A stretch of 64,000 bases of DNA, from NCBI RefSeq assembly GCF_015694465.1, contig NZ_JADQDO010000004.1:186001-250000 (forward strand), given 5' to 3'. The first letter of the stretch is position 1. Each line of letters starts with the position of its first letter. Below the pieces are notes generated by a model. The model saw only the letters and a program-made list of their open reading frames with translations, was not told where the DNA came from and did no database searches. Positions 54,538 through 63,618 of this stretch are shown piece after piece. The DNA comes from Microvirga alba. GTDB lineage: Bacteria > Pseudomonadota > Alphaproteobacteria > Rhizobiales > Beijerinckiaceae. The translations under genes were made by a program, and so were the position numbers.

Positions 54538-57500
54538 TCAGGCCGCCGCCTGGGGATTGAAGAGGACGTCGACCCAGTAGTTGGTCTTTTGGAACGTACT
54601 GGTCGGGAACAGACTCGACGACCCATAGGCGTAGATCCCATTGCGGCTTGAGGCCGTGTCCGCGAGCGCCGTCAAAGGCCCGTTCACGACGTTCGCCGTG
54701 AAATAGTTGCTCGTCGCGGCGTAATGGCCATTGCTATGATAGGAGGCCACATAAGCGGTCCCCGGCGTGAGCGCGATCGGGCTGGAGAAGGTCGCAGTTT
54801 GCCACCCGCTCGCCGTCTCGTTCGTGAAGGTCACGGAGCCTAGAAGCGTCCCGCTCGCCGTCCACAGGCTGCCCAGGTGGGTCCCGGTGTCGCCTGTACC
54901 CTTGTAGAACTTGATGCCGGTGACCGTGCCTGCGACGGACGACTGGAACCTTAGCCCGAGTTCAACCGGGCTGGCGTCAGAATCAGACAGTATCGTGGGT
55001 GTCGCCGACGACGAGAACAGACTGACGGCGGTTCCTCCCGGCGCTGTGACGTTGAGGCTCACGTTCGCCGAGGATGTGCCACCCCTCCCATCGGAGATCG
55101 AGTAGTTGAACCCGGCCGCCCCGGTATAGCCGGTCGCAGGCGTGAAGGTGATGGCTGTACCTTGCGCATTCAACGCAACGGTTCCATTGGTCGCGCCGCT
55201 CACGCCCGTCACCGAGAGCGGATCTCCGTCCGGATCGGTGTCGTTCGCAAGCAATGCCGAAGTTGGGATGGTCAGAGCCGTATTCCGGGTCGCCGTGAAG
55301 CCGTTGTCGTTGTTCGCCACAGGCGGCCGGTTGCCCCCTCCTCCACCCGAGGTGCTGAACAACACGTCGACCCAGTAATTCGTGGCCAGGTAAGTGGTGG
55401 TCGGGAACAGGCTGGACGCTCCGTAGGAGTAGACCCCATTTCCGTCTGACGCAGCGCTCGATGGCGCCGTCAGCGGACCGTTCGTGGTCGCCGTCGTGAA
55501 GTAGCCCGAGGTTGCCGCATAGTGCCCATTGCTGTGATAGGAAACCACATAGTTGGTTCCTGGCGTCAGTGCGATGGGGCTGGAGAAAGTCGCGGTCTGC
55601 CAGCCGCTCGCGGTTTCGTTCGCGAACGTGACGGTACCGAGAAGCGTCCCAGTCGTCGTCCACAGATTGCCCTGGTGCGTCCCGGTATCGCCAGTGCCCT
55701 TGTAGAACCTGACGCCCGTGACGGTGCCGGCGACGGACGCCTGGAACTTCATCCCGAGTTCCACTGGGCTTGCGTCGAAATCGGACAGGATCGCGGGTGT
55801 CACCGACGACGAGAAGAGGCTGACGGCGCTTCCTCCCGGCGTCGTGACGTTGAGGCTCACATTAGCCGAGGCTGTGCCGCCGCGGCCGTCGCCGATGGTG
55901 TAGGTAAAGCCGGCCTGCCCGGTATACCCCGCCGATGGCGTGAATGTGATGGTGTTCAACCCGGCATTGAAGACGACCGTGCCATTACTCGCACCGCTGA
56001 CGCCCGTGATGCTCAGTGGATCGCCATCCGGGTCGGTATCGTTGGCCAGGAGCAAGGCCGCAGCGAGCGTGAGAGGCGTGTTCTGGCTCGTCGTGAAACC
56101 ACTATCGTTGTTCGCGACGGGAGACCGGTTGGTTGCACCGCCGGATGGGTTGAAGAGCACGTCGACCCAATAATTCGTGGCTTGGTAGGTGTTCGTCGGA
56201 AACAGGCTTGACGCCCCATAAGCAAAGACGCCGTTGGCACTCGCTGGCGCCGTCAACGGACCATTCGTGGTCGCCGTCGTGAAGTAATTCGAGGTCGATG
56301 AATAGCGACCGCCCTCCGTGTGGTACGAGGCCACGTAGATGGTGCCGGGCGTGATCGTCACGGGACTTGAGAATGTCGCCGTCTGCCATCCGCTCGCCGT
56401 CTCATTGCTGAAGGTAACAGTCGCGAGACGAGTACCTGTGCTCGACCAGAGCGACCCGGTGTGAACTCCGGTGTTCAGACTGCCTTTGTAGAAACGGATG
56501 CCACTGATCGTCCCCGCAACGGACGACTGAAACTTCATCCCGAGTTCGACCGCGCCGGTATCGTTATCTGACAGAACCGCAGGCGTTGCCGTGGGTGAGA
56601 ACAAGCTGACATAAGTGGGGCTCGTGACCGTGACCGTGCGGCCGGCCCCCGGAACCTCCATATTGACGCTGTCATCCACGGCCCTGGTCTTGATCGTGAA
56701 TGTGCCAGCGGTCGAAGGAACCCAGGTGTAGGTCCAGTTTTCACGGCCGGTCGCCCGGTGCCATGTCGCGCCGGAATCCGTCGACACCTCAACCACGGCG
56801 ATGACGCCGCCTCCGGTATCGGATGCCGTTCCGGTGATCGTGACGGCCTGACCCGCAGGAAGAGACCCGCCCGCATTGGGAGACGTAATCGTCGAAACTG
56901 GCTTCGTGCTGTCGGTCGATTGCGTTGCTTGAACGAGCCCGGACTCCAGCGTGCCGGGCTGAATGCCCATGTCGGCAAGCAGATTGACCATGGCCTGCTT
57001 CACGCGAGGATCGACCGGTACAAATTCGTTGTCGTGATTGGCGTCGAGCCCCCACGCCCAGTAGACCGTTCCCGCGCCGAATACCAAGGCACCACTCGGC
57101 GCGCGATAGAGCGTCAAGTTATGGGTGGCGGTGCCGTTTCCAACTGTATTGCCATAGTCGAGCAGATATTGGGTGACTGGGAGCGTCGTCGAGGAAAGCG
57201 GAATAAGCCCGGCCGGGCGGAAGCCGTTGTCGGGGGATTCGTCCCATTCGTAGCCGAGATATCCGGCCGGCAATGTCGCCGTCTGACCCGGCTGAAGGCT
57301 GGCGATGCTCGTATTGCGCCAGAACCGCAGGTTGGCGTAATCGGAGCCAATCGTCATCGAGTCGCGCCGGTAAGAGTCGACCTGGTAAATCGTTCCGGTG
57401 AGCGCATTCTCCGGCCGGCCCCCGCCCTGCGCTGTCGATGACACGAAACGGGGATCCCGAAAGGTCCCGGTCCATTCGTTGCTCGGATCGATGTCACCGT

Positions 57501-59064
57501 TTGACCAGGTCTCCTTGTAGGAAACGAGCGTGCGATACGGTTGAGCGCCAGCGCTGAAACTTGGGGCCCACCTTGTCTTCCAATAAACCTCGTTGCCGCT
57601 CCAGAATGAGAGATTGACGCCGGCGTCGCGAGCCGCCTCCACATTGGCGCGCTGCTGTCCCGACCAATACTCGTCGTGCCCGACCGATAGGAACATCTTG
57701 TGGTTTGTGAGGAGGCTCCCGAGGCGATCTGTGTCCACGCCGGCCATGTACGACACGTCATAGCCGTTCTTCTCGAGCCATTGGATCGCCGGGTACTCAG
57801 CTCCGAAAATGTAGTCCTGCGGGCCGGACTGAAGGCCGCCGCCGCGGGTTGTGATCGGGCGGTTGTAGCTCACCGCGTAGGCGCGACCAACGCCCAGCGA
57901 GCCTGTTCCTGGGCCGTTGCCGCCGTAGAAATTGGCGCCACCCCAGGGGTTGTAAGCCTGCCATGTTGTGTCGGAGGTCTGGAAGATAACATCGCTGGTG
58001 CTGCTGTCATCGCGGACGATGAACGGAATATGGTTCGCACCGGTGACGCCATCCTGTCGAACGAGCTTGGCGACGTAGATGCCCGAAACTGCATCGGCTG
58101 GAATATCCCAGGAGGCAGAGACAGACCAATTGCCCGCATCAACCGCGCCGGTGGCGCTGTCGCGCAATGGCGTTGGCTGGGTTTGGAGGCCCGTATGCTG
58201 GATCGTGCCGACCTTTCTGGCTCCCATGCCGCCGTAGTAGCCGAGACGGTAAATATCGATCCGGTAGTTCGTCGAGTTGGTGTTGATCTTGAAGTCGACC
58301 CGCTGGCCCCGGTTGATACTGATATCGGTCGCGAAGCCCTCGATGTTCGAGCTGCCAGCGCCGTCGATGCCCCATTCGCTTTCCGGATTGCCGGGTTTTT
58401 GATTTTCGAGAACGATGGCATTTGAGGCGGCGGCCGCCGCCGCCGTCGGCACGAACGTCGCTGCACCCATTGTCGTCACGGGCCCCTGAAGGATGCCGGG
58501 TTGCGTGGTGACTTCACCCGTCCCGGCCTGCGGGATTTCTGGCCCGCCGCCCGGCAGCCATCGAACCGAGGCGTCACTCGTCGGTTCAGCGGTAGCAGTA
58601 ACGGGCGCGCTCCCGAAGAACGAGGCCGAGGCCGTAGCCTGTCGAACCGGCAAGGGCCGGACGCTAGGCGTCTGCATGATTCCATCAGGAAAGCGAGCGT
58701 AAATCCTGGTATCGACCTGAAATGTATGCGCGGGAGGAGGATCGATCATCCGCCGTGCGGTCGAGGCGGGAGAAACCGGGTCGAGATGATGCCCAAGCGG
58801 CTCTGGCGTCCAGGCAAGCCGCGCCGATCCGGCGGTGCGACGGATACCAACGTCATCTGTCTGGAAGCCGCCTCGCGACGTTGCGCGGAGATTGAAATCG
58901 ACCGATCCGTCTGACCGCGGGCCATCGGCAAGGCCCGGACTTGGTTCGTCGCCGAGTTGCGCGAGCTCGGAGCGCGTCGGATCCGCGCTGAATGCTGAAA
59001 ATTTCTTCAAGGACCGAACATGATTTAATATGCCTTGGACAAATCGGTCGTCCGACACAAGCAT
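54538..59064 (-). CDS. Giant secreted protein: dimethylformamidase-like, Ig and DUF4082/cadherin-like repeats
   Basis: The 1508-residue protein starts at ATG 59064 (AAGGAGG five bases before it) and has no Sec signal. Residues about 1-225 are low-complexity. Residues 228-700 resemble the large-subunit C-terminal domain of N,N-dimethylformamidase (KINTNSTNYRIDIYRLGYYG, DVIFQTSDTTWQAYNPWGG, MFLSVGHDEYWSGQQRANVE). An Ig-like domain spans 718-816. Three DUF4082 modules lie at about 818-975, 1081-1236 and 1346-1508, separated by two cadherin-like (NDTDPDGDPLS) modules. Adjacent T1SS genes suggest it is their substrate, an adhesin or surface enzyme. Confidence 0.82.
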   Translation of the reverse strand: MLVSDDRFVQGILNHVRSLKKFSAFSADPTRSELAQLGDEPSPGLADGPRSDGSVDFNLRATSRGGFQTDDVGIRRTAGSARLAWTPEPLGHHLDPVSPASTARRMIDPPPAHTFQVDTRIYARFPDGIMQTPSVRPLPVRQATASASFFGSAPVTATAEPTSDASVRWLPGGGPEIPQAGTGEVTTQPGILQGPVTTMGAATFVPTAAAAAASNAIVLENQKPGNPESEWGIDGAGSSNIEGFATDISINRGQRVDFKINTNSTNYRIDIYRLGYYGGMGARKVGTIQHTGLQTQPTPLRDSATGAVDAGNWSVSASWDIPADAVSGIYVAKLVRQDGVTGANHIPFIVRDDSSTSDVIFQTSDTTWQAYNPWGGANFYGGNGPGTGSLGVGRAYAVSYNRPITTRGGGLQSGPQDYIFGAEYPAIQWLEKNGYDVSYMAGVDTDRLGSLLTNHKMFLSVGHDEYWSGQQRANVEAARDAGVNLSFWSGNEVYWKTRWAPSFSAGAQPYRTLVSYKETWSNGDIDPSNEWTGTFRDPRFVSSTAQGGGRPENALTGTIYQVDSYRRDSMTIGSDYANLRFWRNTSIASLQPGQTATLPAGYLGYEWDESPDNGFRPAGLIPLSSTTLPVTQYLLDYGNTVGNGTATHNLTLYRAPSGALVFGAGTVYWAWGLDANHDNEFVPVDPRVKQAMVNLLADMGIQPGTLESGLVQATQSTDSTKPVSTITSPNAGGSLPAGQAVTITGTASDTGGGVIAVVEVSTDSGATWHRATGRENWTYTWVPSTAGTFTIKTRAVDDSVNMEVPGAGRTVTVTSPTYVSLFSPTATPAVLSDNDTGAVELGMKFQSSVAGTISGIRFYKGSLNTGVHTGSLWSSTGTRLATVTFSNETASGWQTATFSSPVTITPGTIYVASYHTEGGRYSSTSNYFTTATTNGPLTAPASANGVFAYGASSLFPTNTYQATNYWVDVLFNPSGGATNRSPVANNDSGFTTSQNTPLTLAAALLLANDTDPDGDPLSITGVSGASNGTVVFNAGLNTITFTPSAGYTGQAGFTYTIGDGRGGTASANVSLNVTTPGGSAVSLFSSSVTPAILSDFDASPVELGMKFQASVAGTVTGVRFYKGTGDTGTHQGNLWTTTGTLLGTVTFANETASGWQTATFSSPIALTPGTNYVVSYHSNGHYAATSGYFTTATTNGPLTAPSSAASDGNGVYSYGASSLFPTTTYLATNYWVDVLFSTSGGGGGNRPPVANNDNGFTATRNTALTIPTSALLANDTDPDGDPLSVTGVSGATNGTVALNAQGTAITFTPATGYTGAAGFNYSISDGRGGTSSANVSLNVTAPGGTAVSLFSSSATPTILSDSDASPVELGLRFQSSVAGTVTGIKFYKGTGDTGTHLGSLWTASGTLLGSVTFTNETASGWQTATFSSPIALTPGTAYVASYHSNGHYAATSNYFTANVVNGPLTALADTASSRNGIYAYGSSSLFPTSTFQKTNYWVDVLFNPQAAA
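54541..55025 (-). repeat. DUF4082 module 3
   Basis: The third of three DUF4082-coding repeats (start motif AVSLFSSSATPTILSD, end YWVDVLFN). It lies about 800 bp from module 2 with highly similar DNA. Confidence 0.75.
55350..55825 (-). repeat. DUF4082 module 2
   Basis: Start motif AVSLFSSSVTPAILSD, end TNYWVDVLFST. It is closest in sequence to module 3 and is followed by a cadherin-like module. Confidence 0.75.
56140..56615 (-). repeat. DUF4082 module 1
   Basis: Start motif VSLFSPTATPAVLSD, end TNYWVDVLFNPSGG. It follows the Ig-like domain. Confidence 0.75.
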
Positions 59065-59782
59065 CGCGGCCTCCTTACGGAGAGGTGATAAATATTTGGC
59101 AGACGGGTAGTGTCTCATATCGCGAACAGCATTGGAACGAGTTCAGCCGATTGCGGTCGAGCCCTTAGTGGGTATGCGTTGCCTTTGGTCCGCCTCGGTC
59201 AACGACTCACGTTACCCCTGCTTGAAATTGAACTCCCTCGATTTTGGAGCACCAGTCGTTGGCGATCTCGCAGTAGGCTGACAGCTCACGACGTCGGCGC
59301 GATTTTCTTCCTCCGACAGTCGACGCATCGGAAGGAAGCACGCAGGGCATTTGGATTACTTCCGAAGCTTGCCTTGAAGAGTTGTTAGAGCGCGATACGC
59401 TAGGATCGGTTTCTCGCCGGCTGAAAAAATCATTCCGGCCCGGTGAGCGACGCGACAAACGGGAGCTCTTTTACGATCGTCAAAACATTTGTGCCCAGGC
59501 ATCTGTCGTGGACTGACCCTGAGCACAAAGCCAACCGAAACGACGCGAATTGAAGCTGCGATCTCTTAGACGCGCCAACAGTGTCCCGGACGTAGCCAAC
59601 ACGTTGCTCGCGACGACGAAGCGCGCTGGCAGCGCCTGTATCGGCGGCCTTGGCGGTGTTGCCATGATCGACGATTCGCCCGGATCCAGTCTTGGCCCCA
59701 GAGATCTCTGACGTGTCTGAATCACCTTACTGCCGCCGATGTCCAGTCTTTGGCCCTCGCCGGAGCAGGGTACGCGAGAGTG
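59065..59782. other. 718-bp intergenic region
   Basis: This is the divergent region between the giant gene and the AraC-type gene. A frame open from about 59277 to 59518 on the plus strand (without ATG) encodes an Arg/Leu-rich stretch (ACLEELLERDTLGSVSRR). It could be a decayed gene fragment. No confident promoter was identified. Confidence 0.4.
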
Positions 59783-60844
59783 ATGTCAGAGATGAACCGA
59801 TCACTGGAAGGCCACGCCGCACTCCCGACATCAGCCGGCCTACTGTCCAGACTCGCGGCGGAACGCGTGCTCAAAGCAGGCATCAGCCTCGAGCCGCTCA
59901 TGAAGAAGTCTGGCCTTCCCCTGACGTTAATGACCGATCCCGATATCCGTGTCGGCGCGCGCGGTCAGATCGATTTTATCAACCTCGTCGCGGAGGCTCT
60001 CAACGATACTTTGCTTGGGTTTCATATAGCGCAGGAGTTCGAGGCCCGTGAACTCGGTCTCTTTTACTATGTTCTCGCTTCATCCGCGACGCTCGGCGAC
60101 GCTCTCGTTCGTGAGGAGCGCTATATCTCGGTGGTCAACGAGGGCATCCGGGTTAGATCTCGAAAAACGAACGCGCTTGTCATCGACTACGAATATGCCG
60201 GCGTCGAGCGACATCTCGATCGGCATCAGATGGAATTTTTGATAACCAGCACCGTTCGTGGCTGTCGACAATTCACCAAACTGGAGCTTGTTCCGACCTA
60301 TGTCGGCTTCATTCATCGCCACGAAGGTGACGTGTCTGAAATGGAGCGCTTATTCGGCTGCCGGTTGGATTTCGAAGCCGCTCGAGATCGGATTTCTTTT
60401 GATCTGCAAGTGGCGGATCAACCTCTCGTCACCGCGGATCCCTATCTCAACAAGGCCTTGGTCAAGGTCCAGGAAGGCGTCATCCTTCAGCAGCATCGGA
60501 TGGAGGATCCATTTCGAACGCGCGTTGAGAACGCCATAACCCCTCGTCTGCCACATGGCACCGTCAATATCGGAAGCATCGCGAGCGATCTCGGGTTGAG
60601 CCCGCGGACCCTGTCCAGGCGGCTGGCCGAGGAGGGCCTCACTTTCAGTGCTATTTTGGATAACCTCCGATCGGAATTGGCCGATCGCTATCTCCAAAAC
60701 AAGGATCTTTCCGTTTCGCAAATTGCCTGGCTTCTGGGCTACACCGAAGTCAGCTCGTTTGCCCATGCCTTCCAGCGATGGACTGGAAAAACGCCATCGC
60801 AGGTTCGCCGCGGATTCCTGCGCTCCGCGAACCCTGACGCATGA
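59783..60844 (+). CDS. AraC-family regulator (OruR/ArgR-like with N-terminal AraC-type binding domain)
   Basis: The 353-residue protein has a long N-terminal ligand domain (about residues 20-210, HIAQEFEARELGLFYYVLASS) and a C-terminal double helix-turn-helix, with VNIGSIASDLGLSPRTLSRRLAEEGLTFS and LSVSQIAWLLGYTEVSSFAHAFQRWTGKTPSQVRR. The ATG at 59783 follows GCGAGAG. Its target is not evident, and the divergent giant gene lies 718 bp away. Confidence 0.88.
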   Translation: MSEMNRSLEGHAALPTSAGLLSRLAAERVLKAGISLEPLMKKSGLPLTLMTDPDIRVGARGQIDFINLVAEALNDTLLGFHIAQEFEARELGLFYYVLASSATLGDALVREERYISVVNEGIRVRSRKTNALVIDYEYAGVERHLDRHQMEFLITSTVRGCRQFTKLELVPTYVGFIHRHEGDVSEMERLFGCRLDFEAARDRISFDLQVADQPLVTADPYLNKALVKVQEGVILQQHRMEDPFRTRVENAITPRLPHGTVNIGSIASDLGLSPRTLSRRLAEEGLTFSAILDNLRSELADRYLQNKDLSVSQIAWLLGYTEVSSFAHAFQRWTGKTPSQVRRGFLRSANPDA

Positions 60845-60910
60845 CATTCCATCACCAAGATGGCGCAGTGGCCTGCTCGGGCTGCGTCGGAATCGTCGTC
60901 GGACGCGCTT

Positions 60911-62020
60911 TCACGCTCCCAGATAGTCTTTGACATAACCGCAGATGCGCTCTGCAGCCATCCCATCGCCATAGGGTGAGACACCCAGTGCCATCGAGCG
61001 GTAAGCCTCCGGGTCATCAAGCAGACGAGAAACTTCCTTCACAATCCGATTGCGGTCCGATCCTACGAGCCGCGCAACCCCAAGATCGACGGCTTCGGGC
61101 CGTTCGGTTTCGCTCCTCATCACCAAGACAGGCTTCCCAAGTGCAGGTGCCTCTTCCTGCAGTCCACCGCTGTCCGTGAGAACAATATCAGATCGGGCGA
61201 GCACGCCAACGAGCTCAGGATAGTCCAGGGGCTGACAGATGCGCACTCTTGGCTGAGCACCCAGCATGTGCTCAGCCATCTGACGAACGTTCGGGTTCGG
61301 ATGGACTGGATACACGAATTCGACATCCGGGTGGATAAGGCTCAGATCGATAATCGCTTGAAACATCTCGCGCATCGGCTCGCCCATATTTTCACGGCGA
61401 TGCGCGGTGACCAAGATCAGTCGAGCCCTTTCGGCGGGTTCGAATGACATCGGAGGAGCGCGATCCCTCATCCAATAAAGTGCATCGATGCCTGTGTTTC
61501 CTGTGACGAAAATGTGATTGCTCGACGCTCCGTCACGGTGAAGGTTATCCCGAGCCTTCTCCGTCGGCGCGAAATGCAAGGTGCTCAACAGACCCGCGAC
61601 TCGCCGATTGAACTCTTCAGGGAACGGCTGTTGAATTGTCGCGGTTCGCAATCCGGCCTCGACATGGCCGAATGGGATATTCTGATAAAAGCACGATATG
61701 GCCGCGACCATGACCGATGTCGTGTCGCCCTGCGCGAGCAACATGTCGGGCGCCAGTTCCGTTAGGCAAGGTCCCAAGCGGTCAAAGATTCTCGATGTCA
61801 ATGAGGACAGGGTTTGTCCATCCGTCATGACGTCAAGATTTTTTTGCAACTTGACCCCGAATGCCGACAATGGCTGCTCAAGCAATTCGCGGTGCTGACC
61901 TGTAGCGACGACGATGGTTTCCGCCCACGGCGCCTCTTGCAGCTTGAGGATCACCGGCGCCATCTTGATCGCTTCAGGGCGTGTTCCAATGATGCATAGA
62001 ATTCGCTTCTTTGAGGCCAC
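60911..62020 (-). CDS. wecB: UDP-N-acetylglucosamine 2-epimerase
   Basis: The 369-residue protein starts at GTG 62020. It shows the WecB signature: ILCIIGTRPEAIKMAPVI, ATGQHRELLEQPL, VQGDTTSVMVAAISCFYQ-like QGDTTSVMVAA, HVEAGLRT, LVTAHRRENMGEPM, DSGGLQEEAPALGKPVLVMR and TERPEAVDLGVARLVG. It converts UDP-GlcNAc to UDP-ManNAc. It lies 260 bp downstream of wecC and shares its strand. It converges on the AraC-type gene. Confidence 0.95.
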   Translation of the reverse strand: MASKKRILCIIGTRPEAIKMAPVILKLQEAPWAETIVVATGQHRELLEQPLSAFGVKLQKNLDVMTDGQTLSSLTSRIFDRLGPCLTELAPDMLLAQGDTTSVMVAAISCFYQNIPFGHVEAGLRTATIQQPFPEEFNRRVAGLLSTLHFAPTEKARDNLHRDGASSNHIFVTGNTGIDALYWMRDRAPPMSFEPAERARLILVTAHRRENMGEPMREMFQAIIDLSLIHPDVEFVYPVHPNPNVRQMAEHMLGAQPRVRICQPLDYPELVGVLARSDIVLTDSGGLQEEAPALGKPVLVMRSETERPEAVDLGVARLVGSDRNRIVKEVSRLLDDPEAYRSMALGVSPYGDGMAAERICGYVKDYLGA

Positions 62021-62280
62021 TGTGCTCGTCCCTCAGCACCCGTCGCGAGTGCGCGTGGTCACTCCCACGCATGAAAATGACCACACCTCTTGATAATCCA
62101 TGAGCGCCGCGCTGCGCAGTTCACCTCCTGGCTATGAACCGGACCAAGAGTGTATTTGGTCGGCGCATGAGAGGTACCTTCGATCACCGACCGGAAGAAC
62201 GACAACCATGTGCCGTCGCTCCTGTCTCAAGCGCGCTAATCGACGAAGGGAATAAACCTCGTCGCGCGGACAATACGGCC
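62021..62280. other. 260-bp gap between wecC and wecB
   Basis: No gene with family support is seen. The gap is longer than usual for an operon, so wecB may have its own promoter. Confidence 0.4.
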
Positions 62281-63618
62281 TTAAGCTGTCAACCGCTGCG
62301 CTGCGGTCCGCAGATCGCCAATGGTGCTCACCGATTGAGCGCTGGCGGCCACGACGTGCTGACGGCGTTGCGCAACGCCGAGGAGACCGATCGTATCCAC
62401 AACGACCTTGTTGAGGAACGCATTGGCTTCAAGGCGCTGGAACTGCCGATGGCCGACCAGGAAGACGACGATGTCCGCTTGGCGTCGCGCATCGTCGGGT
62501 CCTACGAGGCGAACATTAGATAGGTCCGCAAGCGCGGCCGGCAGCTCCCGCACATGCGGATCGCAGACGAGGATATCGAGGTTGGTGCTGCGAGCCAGGT
62601 CGTGCACGATTTCCAGCGCGGGCGACTCCCGAAGGTCGTCCACATCCGCCTTGTACGTCAATCCATAGCAGCTCACGATCGGGCGTTTGAAGCGTTTGGC
62701 CAGCGCGCGGATTGTTTCGACCACGGATTTGGGCTTTCGGTCGTTGACCTCGCGTGCGACGCGGATCATGCGGCTGAGATCCGGCGCGCTGTCGACGATA
62801 AACCACGGATCAACCGCGATGCAGTGCCCGCCAACGCCTGGTCCGGGCTGCAGAATCTTGACCCGTGGATGTCGATTGGCCAGTTCGATCGCCTGCCAGA
62901 CATCTATCCCGAGATGGTCGCATATCATCGAAAGTTCGTTTGCGAACGCAATGTTGATGTCACGCGATGCGTTCTCGATGAGCTTGACGAACTCAGCCGT
63001 TCGGCAGTCGGTTACCAAAAGGTTTGATCTTACGAAGGTCTCATAGAGTGCGACACCAGACTGCGCACATGCATCTGTCACCCCGCCAATGATGCGATCA
63101 TTGGAGACGAGTTCACGCAACATTTGGCCTGGCAAGATACGTTCAGGGCAATGGCAGACGAAGATGTCGAACTCGCCGCCGACATCCATGTAGCGTGGCA
63201 CCCGCAGATCGGGACGAGCCGCAGCGATCCGCTCGCACAGACGCTCCGTCGTTCCCACGGGAGAGGTTGACTCTAGAATCACCGTACTTCCAGCACGGAG
63301 ACATGGCGCAATCTCGTCACAGGCCGCATAGACATAGGAGAGATCGGGTTTTTGCCCCTCTATGAGGGGTGTGGGAACTGCGAGGATGAAGTAATCCGCC
63401 TCGACCGGCTCCGTCTGCACCTTGAGCCGACCGGTGCTGAGCGCCGCGGAGAGCAGCATTTGCAAGTCTGGCTCATGAAAATGCGGGTGGCCAGAATTGA
63501 TCGAGGCCACTGCAGCGGCGTTGATGTCGAATCCGGTAACCTGATGCCCCTGACTTGCGAGCATGGCGGCCGTTGGCAGACCGATATATCCCAATCCTGC
63601 AACGCAGACTTCTGCCAT
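62281..63618 (-). CDS. wecC: UDP-N-acetyl-D-mannosamine dehydrogenase
   Basis: The 445-residue protein has the Rossmann start VCVAGLGYIGLPTAAML (residues 4-20), VPTPLIEGQKPDLSYV, TAEFVKLIENASRDINIAFANE, the catalytic C266 in GVGGHCIAVDPWF, and SCYGLTYKADVDDLRESPALEIV. It oxidises UDP-ManNAc to UDP-ManNAcA. AGGAAGAGGG precedes the ATG at 63618. It supplies a sugar for a polysaccharide or lipid-linked antigen not visible in the window. Confidence 0.95.
   Translation of the reverse strand: MAEVCVAGLGYIGLPTAAMLASQGHQVTGFDINAAAVASINSGHPHFHEPDLQMLLSAALSTGRLKVQTEPVEADYFILAVPTPLIEGQKPDLSYVYAACDEIAPCLRAGSTVILESTSPVGTTERLCERIAAARPDLRVPRYMDVGGEFDIFVCHCPERILPGQMLRELVSNDRIIGGVTDACAQSGVALYETFVRSNLLVTDCRTAEFVKLIENASRDINIAFANELSMICDHLGIDVWQAIELANRHPRVKILQPGPGVGGHCIAVDPWFIVDSAPDLSRMIRVAREVNDRKPKSVVETIRALAKRFKRPIVSCYGLTYKADVDDLRESPALEIVHDLARSTNLDILVCDPHVRELPAALADLSNVRLVGPDDARRQADIVVFLVGHRQFQRLEANAFLNKVVVDTIGLLGVAQRRQHVVAASAQSVSTIGDLRTAAQRLTA

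Noticed and set aside
54911..58702. Many plus-strand frames opposite the giant gene
   Set aside because: They repeat with the DUF4082 modules and simply reflect the antisense of repeated DNA.
62134..62523. Plus-strand 129-codon frame at the end of wecC
   Set aside because: More than half overlaps wecC antisense, and the rest has no protein features.
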